Assembly: GCA_902725215.1 (NCBI GenBank)
Contig: CACUVI010000012.1
Coordinates: forward strand, 256,501-320,500
Reading direction: 5' to 3'
DNA: 64,000 nucleotides
Source of the DNA: Rhodospirillaceae bacterium LM-1
GTDB lineage: Bacteria > Pseudomonadota > Alphaproteobacteria > Rhodospirillales > WMHbin7
Part shown: positions 25,101-33,530 of the stretch, in pieces
Numbering within the stretch: position 1 is the stretch's first letter
How the letters are laid out: each line of letters opens with the position of its first letter
Program-made: the position numbers and the translations under genes
The notes under the pieces: model-generated
Database searches by the model: none
Told to the model about the DNA's origin: nothing
The model's input: only the letters and a program-made list of their open reading frames with translations

Positions 25101-27101
25101 GCTTTCGGCAAGACGAAGTTGGGCCAGGGCGAGAGCAAGCTGATCGTGCGCGATCCGGTGGTGGCCGAAGTGGTGCTGCCGCGTTTTCTGGCGCCCGGCG
25201 ACAAGGCTCGGGGCACCTTGATGATGCACAATGTCGAGGGCGAGGCCGGGAGCTTTGTCGTAAAACTGAAAAGCGAAGGATCGCTGGAACTGGAGGATGT
25301 CAAGGAACTGACGTTCGATTTGCCCAAAGATGGCCGCAAGGTCGAAACCTTCCCGATCAAGGGCGGAACAGATGGAATCGGCAAGCTGTCGCTTTCCCTG
25401 TCCGGACCCGGCAAGGCATCTCTGGACCGTTCGTGGCCAATCGCCATCCGAACGCCTTGGCGCCCGATCACGATCGAGGAAGCGGGAGCATTGGCTTCTG
25501 GCGAGTCCTTCAATGTCACGACAAAGTCGCTCGATCCGTTCGTGCCGGGAACGGCGAAGTTGAAGGTGAATGTCAGCCAGGGGTTGCGCATCGATCTGCC
25601 GGGCTTGATGCAGTCGCTTACGCGCTATCCCTATGGATGCACCGAGCAGACGGTCAGCACGGCCATGCCGCTTCTCTATGTCGATGACGAAAGCCTAATC
25701 GCGGAATCCGCAGGCAACGGCGGCAAGGAAGGTGACATGGGGCTTCGCCAGCGCGTTCAAGCGGCGGTTGATCGCATTCTGGATCGCCAGGACGAAGATG
25801 GCGGCGTGGGGCTTTGGCAGGCGGGCGATCAGTTGGCCGATCCCTGGATTGGCGTTTACGCCATCGACTTTCTGACGCGCGCCAAGGAACAGGGCTACAC
25901 CGTCTCCGACCGAGCCATAACGCTGGGCCGCAATTGGCTGGCGCAGGCCGCCAAGGGGAACGTCTCGTTCCGCTCCTATTGGCATGATCAGCGCAAGGGA
26001 ATTCCCAATGCCAGGGCCTATGCCCATTTCGTTCTGGCTAGGTTGAAGGCCGACGATATCGGGGCATTGCGCTATATGCACGATGTCGAAATGCCGCAGA
26101 TTTTGTCGCCTCTTGCGCGGGCGCAACTGGGGGCGGCGCTTGCCATTATGGGCGACCGCACGCGCGCCGAAAGCGCCTTCAATGAAGCCGAGAAGGTTCT
26201 GAACGGCACGAACGGCTGGGGGGATTACTATGCCTCGCCGCTTCGCAATCTGGCGGGCATGACGGCGGCGGCCTACGAAGCCGGTTCTGCCGAGCGTGGA
26301 ATGGCGCTTGCCGCCAAGCTGGAAACCGCGATGAAGCCATCGGATCAACTGAATACCCAGGAAAAGCTGTGGCTGGTTTTGGCTGCCCAGTCGGTTTCCA
26401 AAAAGGCGGTGCTGAAATTGGCCGTCAATGGGGATGCCGTGCCCGCCGCAAAGCCAGGGCCGAAATCGCTTTCCTTCCCGGATTCGGTTCTCAGGAAAGG
26501 TGTGTTGATCGCCAACAAGGACGACAAGCCGGTTTGGCGCTCGGTCGTCACCAATGGCGTGCCCAAGGAAGCGCCTCCCGTGTTGTCGCAAGGCGTCGGC
26601 CTGACCAAGAAAGTGCTGAGCCTCAATGGCGAGCCGGTCGCGCTGGAGGAACTGCGCCAGAACGACCGTGTGATTGTCGTTCTGGAAGGCGCTACCGGCA
26701 AGGCGGGTTTCCGCCAGCTTGTCCTGGTTGACATGCTTCCGGCGGGGCTTGAGATCGAAGGCCCCGTTCTTGCCAATGCGGATAGCGTTTCTGATGCCTA
26801 TCCGTGGCTGGGGGCAATGAGCCGGGCCAGAATGCGCGAAGCAAGAGACGACCGTTTCGTAGCTGCCTTCAACGTCAACGAGTCCTCTTCCGACTATAAC
26901 GAGGACTCGGCTGCCAAGGCATCCGCCGAACGGGCTTCAGCCAGCGCGCTTGGCAAAGGTTGGTTTCGCACCGCCTATATCGCCAGGGCGATCACTCTTG
27001 GCTCATTTATCATGCCGGGCGCTGTGGTTGAGGATATGTATCAGCCGCAGACCATGGCGGTCAGCGCATCGCACAGCCTGACGGTGGCGCCGCCGAAATG
27101 A
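22116..27101 (+). CDS. Bacterial alpha-2-macroglobulin (YfhM-like)
   Basis: 1661 residues from the ATG at 22116; an in-frame ATG at 22104 would add 4. A signal-anchor helix (~7-25) and a Ser/Thr/Pro-rich linker lead into MG domains, the bait region and the thioester domain with Y-P-Y-G-C-T-E-Q (C1175), the internal Cys-Gln thioester that traps attacking proteases covalently. A C-terminal MG10-like domain ends near the stop. Bacterial A2M is a periplasmic protease trap coupled to PBP1C, thought to protect the cell when the outer membrane is breached. Its stop overlaps the PBP1C start by 4 nt, the canonical A2M-pbpC operon. Confidence 0.95.
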   Translation: MNRRKLAMFGVAAAISFVIGYFILKPHENSLESTPSPAPQETAQTTGSEAPSTPSESRSDTTATRPEMAFDRLALVTSGNQPEACLSFTQELSDKPEIKYADYLKFQPAAQPSFKVDGKKLCLGGMSFGRDYRVTIAPGLPSNWGDKTAKQETVSISFGDLTPMVAFNGGGWILPHIGSAGVAVETVNVERVNVQVIRVNDRSLPYELKNHWNSNKLYSYAVESLSNQSGRVVWSGDMQVERRPNERVTTAFPLSEVLKERKPGAYVLVAENANQNARSNNDYWSGKAAQWVIDTDVALTALSGADGLHVMARSLANAKPMQGIRLALIAADKEELATVTTDGQGHGVFPSGLLKGKGGARPSLVMAYGQSGDFAMLDLNRPAFDLSDRGVSGRAMPGPFDVFLYSDRGIYRPGETVHLMSLLRDQQAKSVENIPLVLALVKPNGAEFRRWTLEPKAEGGFVLDFDFPATASRGLWSVQAYVDPTLPPLNRLEFDVQDFVPQKMKVTAKSPLKFIDKDKPIEVNIDGLFLYGAPAAGVKGEAELIVQADPQPFPEAKGYLFGLADDPFKEKSFDFKLDETDAKGATKLSVLLPEMPKTTLPLKARIEAALFEPGGRVVKDRVNLPIRLAPVLVGMKPLFKDGRVREGSDAIFEIQAFDAEGKPMSRKRLEYSLIREVTDYDWVNRDGRWQYFANKRDVKADAGSLALEGGRLGQIKLRPSWGRYRLTVKDSESESTVSTRFWSGWAPSEAGNETPDKVEVSSDKEAYRPGDTARLRIMPPFEGEVSVAVATDRIHDLKTLHVGPEGATVELPVRAEWGAGAYFLVSLYRPVYSPNKRDPVRAVGLAYAAIDVAPRKLGVTFATPEVVRPRQQVEVPVSVEGAASSETVYLTLAAVDEGILQLTRFKSPDPLNHYFGKRRMALDMRDDYAKLLDGNKAKAGALREGGDSLGGVGLPVVPTKTVALFAGPVKLDGSGKGRVKFDVPDFTGQLRLMSVAFGKTKLGQGESKLIVRDPVVAEVVLPRFLAPGDKARGTLMMHNVEGEAGSFVVKLKSEGSLELEDVKELTFDLPKDGRKVETFPIKGGTDGIGKLSLSLSGPGKASLDRSWPIAIRTPWRPITIEEAGALASGESFNVTTKSLDPFVPGTAKLKVNVSQGLRIDLPGLMQSLTRYPYGCTEQTVSTAMPLLYVDDESLIAESAGNGGKEGDMGLRQRVQAAVDRILDRQDEDGGVGLWQAGDQLADPWIGVYAIDFLTRAKEQGYTVSDRAITLGRNWLAQAAKGNVSFRSYWHDQRKGIPNARAYAHFVLARLKADDIGALRYMHDVEMPQILSPLARAQLGAALAIMGDRTRAESAFNEAEKVLNGTNGWGDYYASPLRNLAGMTAAAYEAGSAERGMALAAKLETAMKPSDQLNTQEKLWLVLAAQSVSKKAVLKLAVNGDAVPAAKPGPKSLSFPDSVLRKGVLIANKDDKPVWRSVVTNGVPKEAPPVLSQGVGLTKKVLSLNGEPVALEELRQNDRVIVVLEGATGKAGFRQLVLVDMLPAGLEIEGPVLANADSVSDAYPWLGAMSRARMREARDDRFVAAFNVNESSSDYNEDSAAKASAERASASALGKGWFRTAYIARAITLGSFIMPGAVVEDMYQPQTMAVSASHSLTVAPPK

Positions 27102-29131
27102 GGCCAAGGAAGCCATTTCTTGTTGGCGCGGCGACAGGGGTCCTGCTGCTGCTCGGACTCGATCTGTTTTTTCCGCCGGACATGTCGCGCTATGAAGAGG
27201 CATCTCAGGCCGTCACCGACGCGGGTGGGCAATTGCTGCGCGCCTTCACCACGACGGACGGCATGTGGCGTCTGCGCACCGATGTTCAGGATGTCGATCC
27301 GCGCTATCTCGATTTGCTCATCGCCTATGAGGACAAACGTTTTTGGCGTCATCCGGGCGTCGATCCCCTTGCGCTCGCGCGAGCGCTCGGCCAGTGGGTT
27401 TCCAGCGGCCATGTCGTGTCGGGGGCTTCGACGCTGACCATGCAAGCCGCCCGGCTTCTTGAACCCAGGCAGCGCGGCATTGGGGCCAAGTTCGTGGAAA
27501 TGCTGCGAGCGCTCCAACTCGAGCGCCGTTATTCAAAGCGCGAAATTCTAGGCATCTATCTAACCCTGGCGCCCTTCATCGGCAATGTGGAGGGGGTTCA
27601 GGCGGCGACGCTTTCCCTGTTCGGGAAAAGTCCGAGCCAACTGACGGTGGGCGAGAGCGCTTTGCTGGTCGCTTTGCCGCAATCGCCCGCCGCGCGCCAT
27701 CCGGTCAACCATCCAGAGGCAGCGCGCGCCGGACGCGGCGAGGTGCTGAAACGCCTAGTCGAGCGAGATCGCCTGGACAGCCAAACGGCTAACGAGGCCG
27801 GTGAAGAAGGGTTGCCCACGGCTCGCATGCCTTTTCCCTTTTTGGCGCCGCATCTGGCGCAGGGGTTGATTGAGCGTGACAAAAGCTCTAAGCGACTGGT
27901 TTCGATACTTGATGCGAAACTTCAGGCCTCTGCCGAGTCTCTCATCAAGCGCGAGGCGGAATGGTATAACGACCAAGCCAGCATTGCCGCCATTGCCGTG
28001 CGCATCAAAGATCGCGCCGTCAGAATGTATGTTGGCGGACATGATTTCTTCGGTCCCCAAGGCCAAGTCGATTTGGCCAAGGCCACGCGTTCCCCAGGCT
28101 CCACGCTCAAGCCTTTCATTTACGGCATGGCCTTCGACGAACTTATGGCCATGCCGCAAACGCGCATCCAAGACTTGCCGAAGCGTTTCGGTGACTGGGC
28201 ACCCAAAAACTTCGACCGCGATTATCATGGCCGCGTGACCGTGCAGGCGGCCCTTCAACAATCACTCAACCTGCCTGCTCTTGCCGTGCTGGAACGCTTG
28301 GGTCCAGAGCGCTTTGCCGCCCAATTGCGCACGGCTGGCGCAACGCTGCAATTGCCAGGGGGGCGGACGTCTATCGGTCTTCCTTTGGCGCTGGGCGGCG
28401 TCGGCATGACGTTGCGCGATCTGGTCATGCTTTATGCCGCGCTTGGCGACGAAGGAAAGGCCAAGCCGTTGCGCTATCTTGCCGACGCCGCTGATGAGCG
28501 CTCTTTCCCGGTCATGAGCCCGGACGCGGCCTGGACGATCCTGGGAATTCTGGGCGACGGACCAAGGCCGGACGGAATCGCCGACACCGGAAGTCTTTCC
28601 AGGCGCATTTCCTACAAAACCGGCACCTCCTACGGCTTTCGCGACGCTTGGGCCGTGGGAGTTTCCAACGGTTATGTCGTGGGCGTTTGGGTGGGCCGGG
28701 CCGATGGAACGCCGCGCCCTGGCTTCTACGGTCGCCAGGCCGCCGCCCCCATCATGTTCAAGCTATTCGATCAGTTGCCTCAGGAATCGGGGGCGCCCTC
28801 GGGTTTGCTTAAGGAAGCATCCTTGCGTTACGAAACGCCTTTGGCATTGGCACGCTTCGAAGACGATGACGACCTGAAGCCGCATATCCTTTATCCCCCC
28901 GACAGTTCCCTGATTGAATTGGCGCGCCAGAAATCGGGTGGTTTGGGGGCGTTAACCTTAAGGGCAGAGGGGGGTGCTCTGCCTCTGCGCTGGCTGGTCA
29001 ACGGAATGCCTATTGCTTCGGATGAAAGATTATCAGAGGCATCCTGGCAGCCCGACGGCGAGGGCTTTGTTCACGTCGTCGTCATCGACGCCAAAGATCG
29101 CATCGACACAGCTTCGGTCCGCTTGAAATGA
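27098..29131 (+). CDS. pbpC: Penicillin-binding protein 1C (peptidoglycan glycosyltransferase/transpeptidase-like)
   Basis: 677 residues: a signal-anchor (~7-24), a GT51 domain with catalytic E-D-K-R-F-W-R-H-P-G-V-D and G-A-S-T-L-T-M-Q, a transpeptidase domain with S-x-x-K (S-P-G-S-T-L-K-P-F), S-x-N (Q-S-L-N-L-P) and K-T-G-T-S, and a C-terminal PBP1C-specific beta domain (~580-677). It polymerises and possibly crosslinks peptidoglycan at sites of envelope damage. It overlaps the A2M gene (ATGA). Confidence 0.95.
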   Translation: MRPRKPFLVGAATGVLLLLGLDLFFPPDMSRYEEASQAVTDAGGQLLRAFTTTDGMWRLRTDVQDVDPRYLDLLIAYEDKRFWRHPGVDPLALARALGQWVSSGHVVSGASTLTMQAARLLEPRQRGIGAKFVEMLRALQLERRYSKREILGIYLTLAPFIGNVEGVQAATLSLFGKSPSQLTVGESALLVALPQSPAARHPVNHPEAARAGRGEVLKRLVERDRLDSQTANEAGEEGLPTARMPFPFLAPHLAQGLIERDKSSKRLVSILDAKLQASAESLIKREAEWYNDQASIAAIAVRIKDRAVRMYVGGHDFFGPQGQVDLAKATRSPGSTLKPFIYGMAFDELMAMPQTRIQDLPKRFGDWAPKNFDRDYHGRVTVQAALQQSLNLPALAVLERLGPERFAAQLRTAGATLQLPGGRTSIGLPLALGGVGMTLRDLVMLYAALGDEGKAKPLRYLADAADERSFPVMSPDAAWTILGILGDGPRPDGIADTGSLSRRISYKTGTSYGFRDAWAVGVSNGYVVGVWVGRADGTPRPGFYGRQAAAPIMFKLFDQLPQESGAPSGLLKEASLRYETPLALARFEDDDDLKPHILYPPDSSLIELARQKSGGLGALTLRAEGGALPLRWLVNGMPIASDERLSEASWQPDGEGFVHVVVIDAKDRIDTASVRLK

Positions 29132-29214
29132 ATGCTAGCGTGGATCGTTGGATCTAATCGCCGCTTGCCTGTCAGAAGGGCGATGGCCAAGCGGGCTTCG
29201 CTTGCCGTCATGGC

Positions 29215-29645
29215 ATGCCACTCGCTCACCGCATTTTCGGCGACGAGCGGACATGCGTCTCGGCCCTTTCAAGCTCGGCCTCGGAATGCGACAGCATCTT
29301 GGATTTCAATTGGTGGTCGGAAGGCGACAGGCTGTATTTTCTGGACGATGACGGCAACCATATGTCGATAGATGCCGCCTATCACGCTGGCGACCTGACA
29401 GCTTCCGTGCAAAGCCTGGGGGATGCCCTATCGCTGGCGTTTGCCGATGCAAATGGCACGGCGCAAGGCGTCCTGGCGATTGGCAGGGGGATGCGGTGAT
29501 GTTCGATTATTCGGGAACGACCTATGTCGCCGTTTCGGATGACAACCCCGGTTATCAATCGACCGGTGATGCCGTGGTGGCCGTGGCATGCGATGTCTCG
29601 CCAACCGCCAACGGCAACCTTGATCCCTCGCTGCTCTTTGCCTAA
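29215..29645 (+). pseudogene. Remnant of an RTX/large repetitive protein C-terminus
   Basis: Broken coding sequence after pbpC. One frame reads D-S-I-L-D-F-N-W-W-S-E-G-D-R-L-Y-F and A-L-S-L-A-F-A-D-A-N-G-T-A; after a shift near 29465-29480 another frame continues Q-G-D-A-V-M-F-D-Y-S-G-T-T-Y-V-A-V to a stop at 29643. The pattern D-x-I-x-D-F…D-R-L-Y-F and G-T-T-Y-V-A-V is typical of the C-terminal secretion end of type I-secreted RTX proteins. The upstream part of the gene is absent. No Gly-rich nonapeptide repeats remain. Confidence 0.5.
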
Positions 29646-30412
29646 AACCCTTTGAACCGATAGGTCAGGCCGGCCATCACGCCGTGGGCCTCGAACTCGG
29701 CCAAGTGAGCCAAGCTGCCGCCAGAGTTGTTGGTCGAGGTCGTCTCGGACGACGATTTCAACTGTCCGAACCTCGTGTAGAGATATTCGCCCCGCAACGA
29801 CCAGTCATTGCCCAGCGCATACTCGCCGCCGAGTCCGAGGCTCCAACCGGCCACGTATTTTTTATCCGAGCTTTGGGAAAAGCCGTTGAAGGCGTTGTCG
29901 GAGAACAAAGTATCCAGCCTCAGCCGCGTCACGGCGGCGCCGCCGGTGACATAACCAAGCCAATTGTCCTGCGCCCAGCCCAACCGGGGACGCAACGTGG
30001 CCATCCAATCGGCCTTGACCGACTGCTTGAGGACGAAGCGCGCAGTGGGGACCGTGTCATAGACTTCGCTCGTTGTGTGCTCATCGTCGAGAAAAAGGGT
30101 GTTGGCGCTAGCCTCGATCCCAACCAGGACGTTCCCGAACTGCTTGCCGTAACCGCCCAGCAGGGCGCCTGCCGGGCGCTCCTGCACAAGGTTGTTATTG
30201 CCTGCTCTGGCCATTTGTTTGGCGTCGGTCGCGTCCAGGTATTTGCTGACACCGACAATCGTCTTTGCGTGAGCCTGAGTATTCGTCCCGCCCAAGAGGC
30301 CGCCGACGTAGAAGCCCGACCAGTCGATGGCCGTCTGCGACTGCGCCAACACGGCGCCGCTGCTCAGCCCTACAATGAGACTGGCAACAAGACCAACCAC
30401 ATAAGCTCGCAT
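29642..30412 (-). CDS. Outer-membrane beta-barrel protein (Omp25/OmpA-like porin family)
   Basis: 256 residues with a signal peptide (cleavage near A-V-L-A-Q) and then I-D-W-S-G-F-Y-V-G-G-L-L-G-G, the classic first strand of alphaproteobacterial 8-strand beta-barrels. Later strands (G-N-D-W-S-L-R-G-E-Y-L-Y-T-R-F-G) and the terminal aromatic (G-L-T-Y-R-F-K-G-F) agree. Likely a structural outer-membrane protein. It converges on the RTX remnant with a few nt of overlap. Confidence 0.87.
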   Translation of the reverse strand: MRAYVVGLVASLIVGLSSGAVLAQSQTAIDWSGFYVGGLLGGTNTQAHAKTIVGVSKYLDATDAKQMARAGNNNLVQERPAGALLGGYGKQFGNVLVGIEASANTLFLDDEHTTSEVYDTVPTARFVLKQSVKADWMATLRPRLGWAQDNWLGYVTGGAAVTRLRLDTLFSDNAFNGFSQSSDKKYVAGWSLGLGGEYALGNDWSLRGEYLYTRFGQLKSSSETTSTNNSGGSLAHLAEFEAHGVMAGLTYRFKGF

Positions 30413-30836
30413 TTCACTTCTCCATGTCTTGGTGACGCCCCCAATCTCCCGGCGGATGACTACCCGCTCGGCGTCCGCTTGCCTTTATCGCGGCGCCCAG
30501 GCGACATGGTTTCTGTTATCATTCTATTACTGGCGATGTGGAGTCCCGTCAACAGCAACATGTGGGCGCGACGGCTAGATGGACAGCAGCGAGGAAATTG
30601 GCCGCCGAGCGGGCGCAAGCGATGAAGTTGGACAAACCACAAGAACATGCCTTCGTGGCACTTGCGAACGTCTCTGGGGTCCGCCGGGGCTGACGCGGGT
30701 TCGCATGCAGCCGAAAGTCCATTTTTGCCCAGCGGGAGCAAGCTTAGTCTGTCTCCATCCATCAAAATTGGAAAGGAGCCGCCTATGCTCGCTGTCATAA
30801 TAACAGATTGGAATAAAGCGTCTATTTTGAGGTAAT
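30413..30836. other. Intergenic region without a recognised gene
   Basis: 424 bp between the OMP gene and tRNA-Ser, both on the minus strand. Several frames are open on both strands but none resembles a family. A 16-codon ORF with a good AAGGAG site (30785-30835) points toward the tRNA on the opposite strand and is probably chance. The right part presumably holds the tRNA 3' flank, the left part the OMP promoter. Confidence 0.4.
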
Positions 30837-30926
30837 TGGCGGAAGGGGGGAGATTCGAACTCCCGGTACCCTTACGGGTACGCCGCATTTCGAGTGCGGT
30901 GCGATCGACCACTCTGCCACCCTTCC
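30837..30926 (-). tRNA. tRNA-Ser (anticodon CGA)
   Basis: 90 nt on the minus strand including an encoded CCA. Acceptor GGAAGGG / CCCTTCC, anticodon loop C-T-C-G-A-A-A giving CGA (reads UCG), a long variable arm (TACCCGTAAGGGTA) as in class II serine tRNAs, and a T-loop TTCGAAT. All arms pair well. Confidence 0.95.
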
Positions 30927-31005
30927 GGCTTATGAGCGGGCGCGGACTTTAGCTCAGCTTATCCCTGGCTGCAACCCTCTTACGGGGGAGAAAAACCGAT
31001 CCGCC

Positions 31006-31032
31006 CCCCTGCCGGGCTGACCCTGGCAGGGG
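31006..31032 (-). terminator. Possible terminator of the CBS-domain gene
   Basis: Stem CCCCTGCC / GGCAGGGG with an 11-nt loop located 14 nt after the stop of the leftward CBS gene. A five-T run follows but about 10 nt from the stem, so termination efficiency is uncertain. Confidence 0.45.
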
Positions 31033-31045
31033 AGGCGTCGGGGCC

Positions 31046-31480
31046 TTAGCGTCTGGCGAAGGCGATGTCTTTCAGAACGCCCATTTCCATCTCGGCATGG
31101 CTAATTCTGGCGCCAACCAGATCGCCGATGCTGACGAGGCCGATCAACTCGTCGCCTTCGACCACCGGCAGGTGGCGAAAGCGCTTGCTGTTCATCAGGC
31201 TGGTCATTTTCTTCACGCTGTCCTTGGGTGAACAGGTGGTTACGGGGCTGCTCATCAGATTGCGCACCGGCATGTCATAGACGCTTTTGCCGTACTGGCT
31301 CATGCCGCGCACGATATCGCGCTCGGACAGCATGCCCATGATGCGGCCTTTGGAATCGCAAACCACCACGGCGCCGATGCGCTTGCTGGCCAACAGGGCC
31401 GTCGCGTCGCCAACCGAACTTTCAGGGCGCAGCGTAAAAACGTCTTTGCCCTTTGTGCGCAGAATCGCTTCAATGGTCAT
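31046..31480 (-). CDS. CBS-domain pair protein
   Basis: 144 residues forming one Bateman module: the first CBS begins D-A-T-A-L-L-A-S-K-R-I-G-A-V-V-V (with S-E-R-D-I-V-R-G), the second S-V-K-K-M-T-S-L-M-N-S-K-R-F-R-H-L-P-V-V (with S-I-G-D-L-V). Such stand-alone proteins bind adenosyl nucleotides and act as energy or redox sensors. The Ser/Arg/Asp ligand residues of the adenosine site are kept in the first CBS. No partner gene. Confidence 0.87.
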   Translation of the reverse strand: MTIEAILRTKGKDVFTLRPESSVGDATALLASKRIGAVVVCDSKGRIMGMLSERDIVRGMSQYGKSVYDMPVRNLMSSPVTTCSPKDSVKKMTSLMNSKRFRHLPVVEGDELIGLVSIGDLVGARISHAEMEMGVLKDIAFARR

Positions 31481-31624
31481 TATTCACTCCTCCCAGGGTG
31501 TCCGAGCCGGTTATCCGGTCTCAATTCGTGGGATCAGCATGCGCCTTTGATGGAAAGAATCAACCGCCCCAGCCGGTCAGGGGCGCGCCTACCCGAACGG
31601 GTGCTGTCGGCATTTAAGGATTGA

Positions 31625-31700
31625 TGGTGGAGCCGATGAGATTCGAACTCACGACCTCCGCAGTGCGATTGCGGCGCTCTCCCAACTGAGCTACGGCCCC
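31625..31700 (-). tRNA. tRNA-Ala (anticodon CGC)
   Basis: 76 nt on the minus strand with encoded CCA. Acceptor GGGGCCG / CGGCTCC, D-arm GCTC…GAGC, anticodon stem CCGCA / TGCGG around the loop A-T-C-G-C-A-C giving CGC (reads GCG), T-arm GTGAG-TTCGAAT-CTCAT. The G3-U70-type identity pair expected for tRNA-Ala is present as a G:T mismatch in the acceptor. Confidence 0.94.
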
Positions 31701-31839
31701 ATGCCCGAAGGCAGGGCGGGATAATGGCTTCGCCCCCCCTGCCTGTCAAGGCCGGGAACGGGCCTTTGGATCGGCTTTTCCTTGAAATCTTTACCTTTGA
31801 TGATCAAGCTGGGGCAGTTTGGACGGCCAGGGGGACGAG

Positions 31840-33153
31840 ATGAAGCGAGGCGGCAAAAATCTTTTGGCCATTTTGGGCTGCTTGGTGGGCGGATTGGCCC
31901 AGGCGGGCGAACCCTATGCCGTCCCCGATACCGGCCAGAGGCAATGCTACGACGACATGGGACGGGTCGGTTGCCCATCGCCCGGTCAAGCGTTTTTCGG
32001 ACAAGATGCGCAATATCAAGGACCGGCCCCGCAATACCGCAACAATGGCGACGGCACGGTCAGCGATTTGGTTACCGGCTTGATGTGGGAGAAGTCATTT
32101 AGCAAGACGGGCTTTGCAGATGCGGCCGCCCAGGCGCAGGCTTCCCGCACCGGCGGTCATGCCGACTGGCGGGTGCCCACCATCAAGGAACTTTATTCGC
32201 TGATGAATTTCCAAGGGGCGACGGGCAGCGCCGGGCCTGGAACGCAGGGTGCCCCCGCCGATGCCAAGCCCTATATCGATACGCGTCATTTCAATTTCGA
32301 ATATCCCAGTCAGGGGCGTTTCATTGATGCGCAATACGTAACCAGCACCGCCTATCTGGGCCTGACCATGGGACGCGACCGCTCTTTCTTCGGCGTCAAT
32401 TTCGCCGATGGGCGGATCAAGGCCTATCCGCAGAATGGCGGGCCGGGTGGGCGCATTTGGAATGCGCGCTATGTGCGCGGCAATCCGGCCTACGGAAAGA
32501 ACGATTTCAGGGACAATGGAGACGGCACGATCGCCGATCTCGCCACCGGCCTGACCTGGACCAAATCTGACAGCGGTCGGGGACTGGACTGGGGACAGGC
32601 CCTGGCCTATTGCGAATCTCTTTTCCTTGCGGGCCATGACGATTGGCGCCTGCCCAACGCCAAGGAATTGCACAGCATCGTCGATTATACGCGCTCGCCG
32701 TCCGCCACCCAGTCGGCGGCGCTTGATCCCATCTTTGACATCACCGCCATCAAGGATGACGACGGCAAACGCGAATGGCCCTATTTCTGGACCTCCACCT
32801 CTCATCTTGATGGACGGCGGCCCGGCGACTTCGCGGTCTATATCGCCTTCGGCACGGCGCAAGGCCATCTGGGCGGTGGCGGCATGATGGGCGGCCCGCC
32901 GGGCGGCGGAATGGGAGGCGGCCCGCCGGGCGGTGGAATGGGCGGTCCCCCGCCGGGCATGGGCGGCTTTCCGCCGGGAGGCATGATGGGCGGTTCGCAA
33001 TCTGCCGCCAATCTGAAGCTGACCGATGTGCACGGCGCGGGCGCTCAGCGTTCAAGCCCCAAAAGCGGCGATGAATCGCGTTTGCCCAAGGGGGCCGGGC
33101 CGCAGGGCGACGTGCTGCGCATTTTTAATTTCGCCCGCTGTGTGCGGGGATAA
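31840..33153 (+). CDS. Secreted DUF1566 (Lcl-type) protein with Gly/Met/Pro-rich insert
   Basis: 437 residues from the ATG at 31840 (M-K-R-G-G-K-N-L-L-A-I-L-G…Q-A-G-E signal peptide). Two DUF1566 units are visible: Y-R-N-N-G-D-G-T-V-S-D-L-V-T-G-L-M-W and F-R-D-N-G-D-G-T-I-A-D-L-A-T-G-L-T-W, each followed by D-W-R-V-P-T-I-K-E-L or D-W-R-L-P-N-A-K-E-L. This fold is the C-terminal domain of the Legionella collagen-like adhesin Lcl. Between the second unit and the C-terminus (~350-395) is a low-complexity insert of M-G-G-P-P-G-G-G-M repeats. Likely a cell-surface binding protein. Confidence 0.85.
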   Translation: MKRGGKNLLAILGCLVGGLAQAGEPYAVPDTGQRQCYDDMGRVGCPSPGQAFFGQDAQYQGPAPQYRNNGDGTVSDLVTGLMWEKSFSKTGFADAAAQAQASRTGGHADWRVPTIKELYSLMNFQGATGSAGPGTQGAPADAKPYIDTRHFNFEYPSQGRFIDAQYVTSTAYLGLTMGRDRSFFGVNFADGRIKAYPQNGGPGGRIWNARYVRGNPAYGKNDFRDNGDGTIADLATGLTWTKSDSGRGLDWGQALAYCESLFLAGHDDWRLPNAKELHSIVDYTRSPSATQSAALDPIFDITAIKDDDGKREWPYFWTSTSHLDGRRPGDFAVYIAFGTAQGHLGGGGMMGGPPGGGMGGGPPGGGMGGPPPGMGGFPPGGMMGGSQSAANLKLTDVHGAGAQRSSPKSGDESRLPKGAGPQGDVLRIFNFARCVRG

Positions 33154-33155
33154 GG

Positions 33156-33530
33156 ATGCGCGTCTGGCTGATTGCTGCGGGTCTGGCGGGCGCTTTCGGC
33201 GTGGGTTTCGGCGCCTATGCCGCGCACGGATTTCCAGCATCAAGTTATGAATCGGAAATTGCCACCAAGGCCTCGCATTATGCGCTGTGGCATGCGTTGG
33301 CTTTGCTGGCCGTTGACAGGCTGGCGGCGGATGGCAAGCGCTGGGCGCATCTGTCGGGCCTGCTGTTTGCGGCGGGAATCTTGCTATTCTCGGGTTCGTT
33401 GGCTCTGAAGGCGCTGACCGGAGACCTGGTTTGGCCCTTAATCACACCTGCTGGCGGTTTCGCCTTCATCGGCGGATGGGTGGCGTTGGTGGGCGTGGGG
33501 GTTGGGTGGCGGCGGAAGGCTATTTCTTGA
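33156..33530 (+). CDS. DUF423 small membrane protein
   Basis: 124 residues with four hydrophobic segments. Family blocks: G-V-G-F-G-A-Y-A-A-H-G-F, H-Y-A-L-W-H-A-L-A-L-L-A-V, F-S-G-S-L-A-L-K-A-L and I-T-P-A-G-G-F-A-F-I-G-G-W. Inner-membrane protein of unknown function (YgdD-like). It starts 2 nt after the DUF1566 gene, so the two are probably cotranscribed. Confidence 0.85.
   Translation: MRVWLIAAGLAGAFGVGFGAYAAHGFPASSYESEIATKASHYALWHALALLAVDRLAADGKRWAHLSGLLFAAGILLFSGSLALKALTGDLVWPLITPAGGFAFIGGWVALVGVGVGWRRKAIS

Noticed and set aside
30785-30835. 16-codon ORF with AAGGAG ribosome-binding site
   Set aside because: It ends at a tRNA on the opposite strand and has no following gene to attenuate; it is probably chance.
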